A DNA stretch of 8,395 nt from positions 1-8,395 of the forward strand of contig CANQTI010000077.1 in NCBI GenBank assembly GCA_947626725.1, read 5' to 3'. Positions 1-5,515 of this stretch are shown piece by piece. The notes below the pieces were generated by a model. That model was not told the origin of the DNA, made no database searches, and saw nothing but the letters and a program-made list of their open reading frames with translations. The stretch is from an uncultured Eisenbergiella sp. Its GTDB lineage: Bacteria; Bacillota; Clostridia; Lachnospirales; Lachnospiraceae. Numbering within the stretch: the first letter of the stretch is position 1; every line of letters starts with the position of its first letter. The position numbers and the translations under genes are program-made.

Positions 1-249
1 TGGAAGCCCAAGGCGCTGCAGGTGGGCCAGACCGGCAAGACCGTCCGCCCTCATGTGTATTTCGCCATCGGCATTTCCGGCGCGATTCAGCATCTGGCGG
101 GTATGGAAGAGTCTGACATCATCATCGCCATCAACAAGGATGAAACGGCGCCCATCTTCGATGTGGCCGATTACGGCGTGGTAGGCGATCTGAATAAGAT
201 CGTGCCTGTGCTGACGGAGAAGATTAAAGAGGCGAGAGCGAAGAAATAA
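1..249 (+). CDS. etfA: Electron transfer flavoprotein alpha subunit, C-terminal part (5' end outside window)
   Basis: The frame is open from base 1 and stops with TAA at 247-249, giving the last 82 residues of a protein that is usually about 320-340 residues long. It carries the C-terminal FAD-binding domain of EtfA: the GQTGKTV motif (fragment residues 9-15), GISGAIQHLAGM (24-35) and AINKDETAPIF followed by ADYGVVGD. In this family these segments hold the FAD pyrophosphate and adenine. EtfA works as a heterodimer with EtfB and passes electrons to or from acyl-CoA dehydrogenases; in butyrate-forming clostridia EtfAB-Bcd reduces crotonyl-CoA and bifurcates electrons to ferredoxin. Assigning this copy to that complex is inference from the nearby ptb-buk genes, since bcd and etfB would lie upstream of the window. 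The next gene starts 26 bases later with no terminator between, so the two are probably co-transcribed. Confidence 0.95.
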   Translation, partial: WKPKALQVGQTGKTVRPHVYFAIGISGAIQHLAGMEESDIIIAINKDETAPIFDVADYGVVGDLNKIVPVLTEKIKEARAKK

Positions 250-275
250 TTCAGGTTCAATGAGGGAATAAAATC

Positions 276-911
276 ATGAATGCAAAAGCGTTTCGCAGTC
301 TGTCCTACGGTGTTTATGTGATTTCCACCTGGGACCGGGGCAGAGCAACGGGCTGTGTGGCGAATTCCGCCATGCAGATCACATCCAGCCCGGCGACCAT
401 CGCCGTCAGCATCAATCATGACAACTACACGAATTCATGTATCGCTGACTGCGGCCGTTTTGCTGTTTCTATTTTATCGGAGCAGACCGATCCGTCTATT
501 ATCGGCACCTTCGGGTTTCAGTCCGGGAAGACGGTGAACAAATTTGACAGCGTGGACTATGAGGTCAGGGGAAACCTTCCTATCATAAAAGACGCCTGCG
601 CCTGGATCGTCTGTGAAGTGATCGACAAAATGGAAACCGACACACATACGGTGTTTCTGGGGAAGGCAGTGAATGCGGATGTGCTGAGCGAGCAGGATCC
701 CATGACATATGCCTACTATCATAAGGTGGTGAAGGGCAAGAGCCCGAAGAACGCGCCCACCTACCTCACGGAGGAGGCGCCGGCGGAGCCCAAGTGGGTA
801 TGCGGCATCTGCGGCTATGTGTATGAGGGCGAGGCCGATTTCGAGTCTCTGCCGGAGGATTACGTCTGTCCGATCTGCGGACAGCCCAAGTCGATTTTTG
901 TAAAAAAATGA
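276..911 (+). CDS. Flavin reductase-like domain fused to a C-terminal rubredoxin domain
   Basis: A 211-residue protein. Residues 1 to about 155 are a flavin reductase-like FMN-binding domain (SLSYGVYVIST near the start, then GCVANSAMQITSSPATIAVSIN). Residues about 173-210 are a rubredoxin with two iron-binding pairs, CGIC (176-179) and CPIC (198-201). Only 18 residues separate the pairs, against 29 in classical rubredoxin, so the usual PGT loop is missing while FESLPEDYVCP is kept. The architecture matches the high-molecular-weight rubredoxin (Hrb) type of acetogens and clostridia, where the flavin domain takes electrons from NAD(P)H and the rubredoxin passes them on, for example to flavodiiron proteins that reduce oxygen or NO. 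That role is known for relatives and inferred here. The start ATG follows GAGGGA (262-267) by 8 bases. The gene lies 26 bases after etfA and ends at a strong terminator, so it is probably the last gene of the upstream operon. Confidence 0.9.
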   Translation: MNAKAFRSLSYGVYVISTWDRGRATGCVANSAMQITSSPATIAVSINHDNYTNSCIADCGRFAVSILSEQTDPSIIGTFGFQSGKTVNKFDSVDYEVRGNLPIIKDACAWIVCEVIDKMETDTHTVFLGKAVNADVLSEQDPMTYAYYHKVVKGKSPKNAPTYLTEEAPAEPKWVCGICGYVYEGEADFESLPEDYVCPICGQPKSIFVKK

Positions 912-945
912 TTCCTGGCGCTTTGTGAAAGGAGCGCGGCGAAAT

Positions 946-1000
946 GGGCGGTGCACTGCCCCGGTTCCAATAAGGAGCGGGGAATGCGCCGCCCGTTTTT
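946..1000 (+). terminator. Strong intrinsic terminator after the flavin reductase-rubredoxin gene
   Basis: GGGCGGTGCA (946-955) pairs with TGCGCCGCCC (985-994) over 10 bp with one G-T pair. After a small internal loop the stem continues with CCCC (959-962) against GGGG (979-982) and further short pairing around an AATAA loop. The stem is followed by G and TTTTT (996-1000). It starts 35 bases after the stop codon at 911, which fits a Rho-independent end of the etf-side transcript. Confidence 0.88.
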
Positions 1001-1052
1001 GACAGTGGCAGCCCCGATCTGCATTCTGTCTGCGGAGGGCATTTGGAAGCGG

Positions 1053-1081
1053 TTGAAACCCCTGCCGGAATCTGTTATACT
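1053..1081 (+). promoter_or_regulatory. Sigma-A type promoter with extended -10 for the ybaK-like gene
   Basis: TTGAAA (1053-1058), a 17-base spacer and TATACT (1076-1081), with TG at 1073-1074 giving an extended -10. Transcription would begin near 1088, almost at the ribosome-binding site GGAAGG (1089-1094), so the 5' leader would be only about 16 bases. It lies directly downstream of the terminator ending at 1000, which supports a new transcription unit starting here. Confidence 0.75.
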
Positions 1082-1103
1082 GACGAAAGGAAGGGATGAT
1101 TTC

Positions 1104-1601
1104 ATGGCAAAAAATAAAGAGATCAAAACCAATGCGATGCGCATTTTGGACCGTATGAAGATTCCGTACAGGCAGTACACCTACGAATGCGGAGAATTTG
1201 TGGACGGAATGCAGACGGTGGCGATTTTGGGACTGGATCCGCAAAAGGTGTATAAGACGCTGGTGACGGCCGGGGCGGGGAAAGAGTATTTCGTTTTCGT
1301 TATCCCGGTGGCAGAGGAGTTGGATCTGAAGCTGGCGGCCCGCGCCGTGGGACAGAAGGCGCTGGAAATGATCCATGTAAAGGAGATCAATCAGGTGACC
1401 GGGTATATCCGCGGCGGATGCACCGCGGTCGGTATGAAAAAACAGTATGTGACCGTGATCGACAGCTCGGCTGAGCATCTGCCGTCCATGGTCGTCAGCG
1501 GAGGCCGGATCGGCTCTCAGATTGAGCTTGCGCCGGCGGACCTGTGCCGGGCCGCAAACGCCCGGTTCGCGGATGTGACGGGGAAGGCAGGAAAAGCATG
1601 A
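1104..1601 (+). CDS. ybaK: YbaK/EbsC-family aminoacyl-tRNA deacylase (Cys-tRNA(Pro) deacylase type)
   Basis: A 165-residue protein beginning MAKNKEIKTNAMRILD, the usual size of stand-alone YbaK/EbsC proteins. These enzymes hydrolyse wrongly charged tRNAs in trans, typically Cys-tRNA(Pro), and protect translation accuracy in the cytoplasm. Family marks visible here are VYKTLV with the conserved lysine at 51, the YFVFVIPVAEELDLKLAA strand-helix segment (62-79), and the glycine-rich loop YIRGGCTAVGMKK (101-113), which corresponds to the GGVSPIG-type loop of relatives. The frame is open further upstream to a GTG at 951, but that stretch lies inside the terminator and promoter. The ATG at 1104 follows GGAAGG (1089-1094) by 9 bases, so it is the likely start. 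The stop codon overlaps the start of the next gene (ATGA at 1598-1601), which suggests translational coupling. The exact tRNA substrate cannot be read from the sequence. Confidence 0.9.
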   Translation: MAKNKEIKTNAMRILDRMKIPYRQYTYECGEFVDGMQTVAILGLDPQKVYKTLVTAGAGKEYFVFVIPVAEELDLKLAARAVGQKALEMIHVKEINQVTGYIRGGCTAVGMKKQYVTVIDSSAEHLPSMVVSGGRIGSQIELAPADLCRAANARFADVTGKAGKA

Positions 1602-1873
1602 GCAAAGCGGTCGGAAAGAAAGCGGGAATGCAGATGGAGGGGACAGAAAAGGGCGGCTGGACATTTCTGAGGGAGCCCAAAACGGAAAAGAAGGAGCGGA
1701 AACGGCAGGAGAAGCTGCGCAAAAAGAAGCGGAAGTTCCGGGAAAAACGACGCAAAAAGATCAGCAGCGGTCTGGACCTGTGTCTGATTGCGGTCTGCTT
1801 TCTGGCCTTTTTGGCCGCTGCGGTAAAAGAGATGCTCAGCGCGGGCAAGGCAGACGCCGGCTCCGCAGGATGA
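1598..1873 (+). CDS. Small, highly basic single-span membrane protein of unknown function
   Basis: A 91-residue protein starting at the ATG of the ATGA overlap with the ybaK-like gene; AGGA at 1589-1592 sits 5 bases upstream. Residues 29-54 are extremely rich in Lys, Arg and Glu (28-54 has long KKK/RKK runs) and would form a charged, possibly coiled helix. Residues about 59-76 (LDLCLIAVCFLAFLAAAV) form one hydrophobic segment, followed by a short polar tail. By the positive-inside rule the basic N-terminal part should be in the cytoplasm and the C-terminus outside. The basic region could bind RNA, the ribosome or acidic lipids, but nothing proves this. I do not recognise the family. Tight overlap with the upstream gene, a good ribosome site and a sensible topology support a real gene despite its low-complexity composition. 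Confidence 0.68.
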   Translation: MSKAVGKKAGMQMEGTEKGGWTFLREPKTEKKERKRQEKLRKKKRKFREKRRKKISSGLDLCLIAVCFLAFLAAAVKEMLSAGKADAGSAG

Positions 1874-1948
1874 AATACGGTCCAAGCACATGCGCGTATG
1901 GGCCTAGACGCGGAGGCGCGTTCGGGGCGGAAGGTGGAGAGAAGGCGT

Positions 1949-3040
1949 ATGAGTGAACAGAAGAACATCATGGAATATGAAACCGTAGCGCTGGATGACC
2001 GGGGTCCTGCGGTGGTGATTCTCGATCAGACGAAGCTGCCGGGATCGGTGGAGTTGATCAGACTGACAAGCGCGCAGGAGATCTGGGACGCGATCTATTA
2101 TCTGAAGGTGCGCGGCGCGCCGGCGATCGGTGTGGCGGCGGCCTTTGGCATTTACGTGCTGGCGGAGGGGATCCGGACGGAGGACTATGATGCGTTTCTG
2201 GAGGAATTCCGGAAACAGAAGCGCTATCTGGATTCTGCCCGGCCTACAGCGGTGAACCTTTCTTGGGCGCTTGAGCGAATGGAGCAGATCGTTCTGCAGA
2301 ATCCGGGAAAAAGCGTAAAAGAGATCCGGACACTCCTTCGGCAGGAGGCCGTCGCCATCCGGGATGAGGATATCCGGGTCTGCAGAGCCATCGGGGAATA
2401 CGGGCTCACGCTGGTAAAGCCGGGGGACGGCATTTTGACGCACTGCAATGCGGGACAGCTTGCGACGGTGAAATACGGGACCGCGACAGCGCCCATCTAT
2501 TTGGGACAGGAACGGGGATATCATTTCCGGGTGTTCGCGGACGAGACCCGTCCTCTTTTGCAGGGAGCGCGGCTGACCGCTTATGAGCTCCAGGCGTCCG
2601 GCGTGGATGTGACGTTGATCTGCGACAACATGTCCGCGACCGTTATGAAGAACGGCTGGGTGAACGCGGTCTTTGTGGGATGTGACCGGGTGGCCGCCAA
2701 CGGGGATGCCGCCAACAAGATCGGCACTTCCGCAGTGGCCGCCGTGGCGGCGCATTATGGGGTCCCGGTATACGTCTGTGCGCCCACGTCCACCATTGAC
2801 AGAAATACGGAATCCGGGGACGGGATCCGGATCGAACAGAGGCCTGCGGAAGAGGTAACGGAAATGTGGTATCGGGAACGAATGGCCCCGGAGGGCGTGA
2901 AGGTGTTCAATCCGGCCTTCGACGTGACGGACCATTCTCTGATCGCGGGCATCGTGACGGAATATGGCATCGCGAGGGCCCCTTACACGGAATCCCTGCA
3001 GAGGATCTTCGAGCAAAAGGGATCTCATCCGCTGACGTGA
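1949..3040 (+). CDS. mtnA: S-methyl-5-thioribose-1-phosphate isomerase
   Basis: A 363-residue protein of the eIF2B-like MtnA family, near the usual 340-370 residues. It converts 5-methylthioribose-1-phosphate to 5-methylthioribulose-1-phosphate in methionine salvage, in the cytoplasm. Visible marks: YLKVRGAPAIGVAAA (51-65), the catalytic cysteine in THCNAG (Cys166), DETRPLLQGARLTAYEL (198-214), and the catalytic aspartate in GCDRVAANGDAANKIGT (Asp246). These match Cys160 and Asp240 of the Bacillus enzyme with the same 80-residue spacing. An in-frame ATG at 1898 would add 17 basic residues, but the ATG at 1949 has GGAG (1936-1939) and GAAGG (1941-1945) close upstream and begins a typical MtnA N-terminus, so 1949 is preferred. 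No mtnK or class II aldolase is beside it in this window. It may serve full salvage encoded elsewhere or the shorter DHAP shunt. Probably co-transcribed with the two genes before it (gap of 75 bases, no terminator seen). Confidence 0.95.
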   Translation: MSEQKNIMEYETVALDDRGPAVVILDQTKLPGSVELIRLTSAQEIWDAIYYLKVRGAPAIGVAAAFGIYVLAEGIRTEDYDAFLEEFRKQKRYLDSARPTAVNLSWALERMEQIVLQNPGKSVKEIRTLLRQEAVAIRDEDIRVCRAIGEYGLTLVKPGDGILTHCNAGQLATVKYGTATAPIYLGQERGYHFRVFADETRPLLQGARLTAYELQASGVDVTLICDNMSATVMKNGWVNAVFVGCDRVAANGDAANKIGTSAVAAVAAHYGVPVYVCAPTSTIDRNTESGDGIRIEQRPAEEVTEMWYRERMAPEGVKVFNPAFDVTDHSLIAGIVTEYGIARAPYTESLQRIFEQKGSHPLT

Positions 3041-3234
3041 GGAAATGTCCCTGTCTTGCGGTTTCGAAAACAGCTAACACGAAAATGGAACTGCTGTAAG
3101 CGGATGCATGAGCAGCGGGTGTGGATGGAACGGCAGGGAATGGCCGAGGGCGCCAAAGGCGAGGAGATTGATTGAAAGTGCGAAGAAGATGACTATGCGG
3201 AAAATGCGAAGAGGCAGGCTCCGCGGAAAAGAAC
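3041..3234. other. Intergenic stretch between mtnA and the ptb promoter, no gene seen
   Basis: No convincing gene or T-tailed terminator was found here. A 23-codon open frame at 3104-3175 lacks a ribosome-binding site. TGCGAAGA occurs twice (3179-3186 and 3205-3212), which may be chance. Because mtnA has no clear terminator, some read-through into ptb is possible. Confidence 0.5.
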
Positions 3235-3263
3235 TTGACCCATCTATGTCAAAGTGATATGAT
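3235..3263 (+). promoter_or_regulatory. Near-consensus sigma-A promoter of the ptb-buk operon
   Basis: TTGACC (3235-3240), a 17-base spacer, then TATGAT (3258-3263), with TG at 3255-3256 giving an extended -10. Transcription should begin near 3270, leaving a leader of about 115 bases before ptb. This is the best-matching promoter in the window and fits a highly expressed fermentation operon. No operator could be assigned. Confidence 0.85.
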
Positions 3264-3268
3264 TTTAA

Positions 3269-3361
3269 CAGCGGGCGGAGCCCAAAGCTGTGGGAAACGG
3301 CGGCCTGTGCCGACCGGGCCGCAGGGGCATGCGTCCGATGGAAACCGGCAGGATTTGTCGG
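3269..3361 (+). promoter_or_regulatory. Structured 5' leader of ptb-buk with three consecutive stem-loops
   Basis: Three hairpins follow the predicted transcription start. Hairpin A: CAGC+GGGC (3269-3276), loop GGA, GCCC (3280-3283), a three-base AAA bulge, GCTG (3287-3290); it would sit at the very 5' end of the mRNA. Hairpin B: GCGGCC (3300-3305) with GGCCGC (3317-3322) around an 11-base loop. Hairpin C: CCGGCA (3345-3350) with TGTCGG (3356-3361) around GGATT, including one G-U pair. None has a T-run, so this is not a simple attenuator. It did not match any riboswitch consensus I could recall. It may stabilise the mRNA or be an undescribed cis-regulator; the hairpins are seen, the role is inferred. 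Confidence 0.45.
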
Positions 3362-3385
3362 ATATTGTGAATGAGGTGTGAACAA

Positions 3386-4309
3386 ATGATCATGAATTTT
3401 GAAGGGCTGATTTCCAGGGTGAAGGAATGCGGCAAAAAGAAGGTCGCCGTGGCGGTGGCCGAGGATTATGCGGTGCTGGAGGCCATACAGGCGGCCAGGA
3501 AACAGGGAATCGCGGATGCGATCCTGGTAGGTGACGAAGAGAAGATCCGTGAGATCGGCGAGAGCCTTTCCATGGATATGGACGCATATGAGATCGTCCA
3601 CGAGCCGGACCACTGGCAGGCTGCGCTGACAGCGGTGAAACTGGCCCATGACGGTGTGGCAGATATGTATATGAAGGGACTGATCGATACCAAGTCTTTT
3701 TTAAAGAGCATTTTGGACAAGGAAGTGGGGCTGCGCACGGGCAGACCGCTTTCTCATGTGGCCGTGTTTGAGGTGGAGGGCATCAAACAGCTTCTGTTTT
3801 TGACAGACGTAGCCTTTATGACTTACCCTACGCTGGAGGATAAAGTCCATATCATTGAAAATACGGTGGAAGTGGCCCATGCCTGCGGCCTGGCATGTCC
3901 GAAGGTAGCGCCCCTGGCGGCGGTGGAGGTGGTCAATCCCAAGATGCCTGTTACAGTGGAAGCAGCGGAGCTGACAAAAATGAACGAGGAAGGAAAGATC
4001 ACAGGCTGTATCGTGGATGGCCCGCTTTCCATGGATATCGCCATCGATCCCGAGGCGGCGGCCCACAAGGGCGCGTCGGGGCGGAAGGTAGCAGGGGATG
4101 CGGATATTCTGCTGTTTCCGGATATCCACGCCGGGAATCTGGTTTACAAAACCCTGGTACATACCGCAAAGATGCAGAACGGCTGCATCCTGACCGGAAC
4201 GAAAGTACCGGCGATCCTGACCAGCCGGTCCGACAGCTTCCAGACCAAGGTGAATTCTATTGCACTGGCGGCTGTAGTGGCGGAAGGGCTTCGGAAAAAC
4301 GTCAATTGA
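3386..4309 (+). CDS. ptb: Phosphate butyryltransferase
   Basis: A 307-residue protein, close to the 301 residues of the clostridial enzyme. It converts butyryl-CoA and phosphate to butyryl-phosphate and CoA in the cytoplasm, the step before butyrate kinase. It belongs to the phosphate acetyl/butaryl transferase family: MYMKGLIDTKSFLKSIL (94-110), TGRPLSHVAVFE (118-129), LTDVAFMTYPTLEDKVHII (139-157), DGPLSMDIAIDPEAAAHKG (211-229) and the phosphate-binding region DILLFPDIHAGNLVYKTL (240-257). Three in-frame ATGs are close together (3371, 3386, 3392). GAGGTG at 3373-3378 lies 7 bases before 3386 and overlaps the 3371 ATG, so 3386 is preferred. It has its own promoter and structured leader, and buk follows 87 bases later. 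A preference for acetyl- or branched-chain acyl-CoA instead of butyryl-CoA cannot be excluded by sequence alone. Confidence 0.93.
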   Translation: MIMNFEGLISRVKECGKKKVAVAVAEDYAVLEAIQAARKQGIADAILVGDEEKIREIGESLSMDMDAYEIVHEPDHWQAALTAVKLAHDGVADMYMKGLIDTKSFLKSILDKEVGLRTGRPLSHVAVFEVEGIKQLLFLTDVAFMTYPTLEDKVHIIENTVEVAHACGLACPKVAPLAAVEVVNPKMPVTVEAAELTKMNEEGKITGCIVDGPLSMDIAIDPEAAAHKGASGRKVAGDADILLFPDIHAGNLVYKTLVHTAKMQNGCILTGTKVPAILTSRSDSFQTKVNSIALAAVVAEGLRKNVN

Positions 4310-4396
4310 TGCGTCTCGCAGACCGGACTGCTTCTCCGTTTTTGTGGGGCCCGTTTTCCGGCTGCAGGATATATAGAAAAAGGAGATTTTACGATC

Positions 4397-5464
4397 ATGG
4401 CAATCAAAAGCTTAATTATCAATCCGGGATCAACCTCCACCAAGATCGGTGTGTTCGAAGACGAAACCCTTCTGTTCGAGGAAACCCTGCGTCATCCTAC
4501 GGAAGAGATCATGAAGTATGCTTCCATTATTGATCAGAAGGATTTTCGGAAAAATATCATCCTTTCCTTCCTGAAAGAAAAGAATTGCGATCTCGGATCT
4601 TTCGATGTGGTCGTGGGACGCGGCGGTATGCTCAAACCTGTTTCCGGCGGCACCTATGCGGTGACGGATGCCCTTCTGGCGGATTTGAAAAAGGGCGTGC
4701 AGGGGCAGCATGCGTCCAATCTGGGCGGTATTCTGGCACGGGAGATCGGAGACGAGATCGGTGTTCCGTCTTATATTGTGGATCCGGTAGTGGTGGATGA
4801 GTTGACGGAGGTGGCGCGGTTCTCCGGGATGCCCGAGCTTCCCAGAAGAAGCATTTTCCACGCGCTGAATCAGAAAGCGGTAGCCAGAAGATATGCGAAG
4901 GAGCATGGCGTCAGGTATGAGGATCTGAACCTGATCGTCATTCATATGGGAGGCGGCGTGTCCGTGGGTGCGCACCAGAAGGGCCGCGTGGTGGATGTTA
5001 ACAATATTTTGGACGGCGAAGGTGCGTTTTCTCCGGAGCGTGCGGGGACCGTGCCGGTGGGAGATCTGATCAAGCTGTGCTTTTCCGGAAAGTATACGGA
5101 GAAAGAACTCTATAAAAAGATCTGCGGCAATGGCGGTTACAACGCTTATCTGGGCACCAATGATGCGAGGGACGTGGAAAAGCTGGCAAAAGAAGGAGAT
5201 CACAAGGCACAGATCGTGCTGGAGGCATTCTATTATCAGCTGGCAAAGGATGCCGGCGCCATGGCGGCGGTGCTCTGCGGCGAGGTGGATCAGATCATAT
5301 TGACCGGCGGTATCGCTTATTCTCCGCTGACAGAGAAGAAATTAAAGGAACGGCTGGGCTGGATCGCGCCCTTTACGGTGTATCCCGGAGAGGATGAGCT
5401 GCTGGCACTGGCACAGGGTGCGCTGCGCGTGATGAACGGCGAAGAAGCGGCGAAGGAATATTAA
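4397..5464 (+). CDS. buk: Butyrate kinase
   Basis: A 355-residue acetokinase-family (ASKHA fold) enzyme of normal length. It transfers the phosphate of butyryl-phosphate to ADP, giving butyrate and ATP. Visible marks: the N-terminal phosphate loop NPGSTSTKIGVF (9-20), VVVGRGGMLKPVSGGTYAV (71-89), IFHALNQKAVARRYA (153-167), IHMGGGVSVGAH (182-193), GEGAFSPERAGTVP (207-220) and the adenosine motif ILTGGIAYSP (301-310). AAAAAGGAG (about 4377-4385) precedes the ATG with an 11-base gap, slightly long. With ptb it forms the classical Ptb-Buk route, as opposed to butyryl-CoA:acetate CoA-transferase. The 87-base gap after ptb has only a weak 4-bp stem far from a T-run, so the pair should be co-transcribed. 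Branched-chain fatty acid kinase is the nearest alternative function. Confidence 0.94.
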   Translation: MAIKSLIINPGSTSTKIGVFEDETLLFEETLRHPTEEIMKYASIIDQKDFRKNIILSFLKEKNCDLGSFDVVVGRGGMLKPVSGGTYAVTDALLADLKKGVQGQHASNLGGILAREIGDEIGVPSYIVDPVVVDELTEVARFSGMPELPRRSIFHALNQKAVARRYAKEHGVRYEDLNLIVIHMGGGVSVGAHQKGRVVDVNNILDGEGAFSPERAGTVPVGDLIKLCFSGKYTEKELYKKICGNGGYNAYLGTNDARDVEKLAKEGDHKAQIVLEAFYYQLAKDAGAMAAVLCGEVDQIILTGGIAYSPLTEKKLKERLGWIAPFTVYPGEDELLALAQGALRVMNGEEAAKEY

Positions 5465-5515
5465 AGTGCAGGGGCAGGCTGGGCCATACGGAGTATGAGA
5501 AGACGGAGGTATGGG

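Noticed and set aside
951..1103. N-terminal extension of the YbaK-like protein from a GTG at 951
   Set aside because: This stretch is occupied by the terminator stem and the promoter, lacks a ribosome site, and would add 51 residues not seen in the family.
474..1664. A 396-residue open frame on the - strand, and a similar 374-residue one at 1904-3028
   Set aside because: Both lie opposite clear + strand genes, are rich in Arg, His and Pro, show no domain, and arise from the high third-position GC of the real genes.
3104..3175. A 23-codon open frame before the ptb promoter
   Set aside because: No ribosome-binding site, no recognisable sequence and too short to support.
3265..3385. A known riboswitch in the ptb leader (ZTP, cobalamin or tetrahydrofolate type considered)
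   Set aside because: Some short strings such as GCCGACCG recall the ZTP motif, but the conserved blocks and their order do not fit any consensus I know.
4318..4343. Possible terminator between ptb and buk
   Set aside because: Only a 4-bp stem (GCAG/CTGC), and the T-run at 4339-4343 starts 7 bases beyond it, so it would not end transcription efficiently; ptb and buk are normally one operon.
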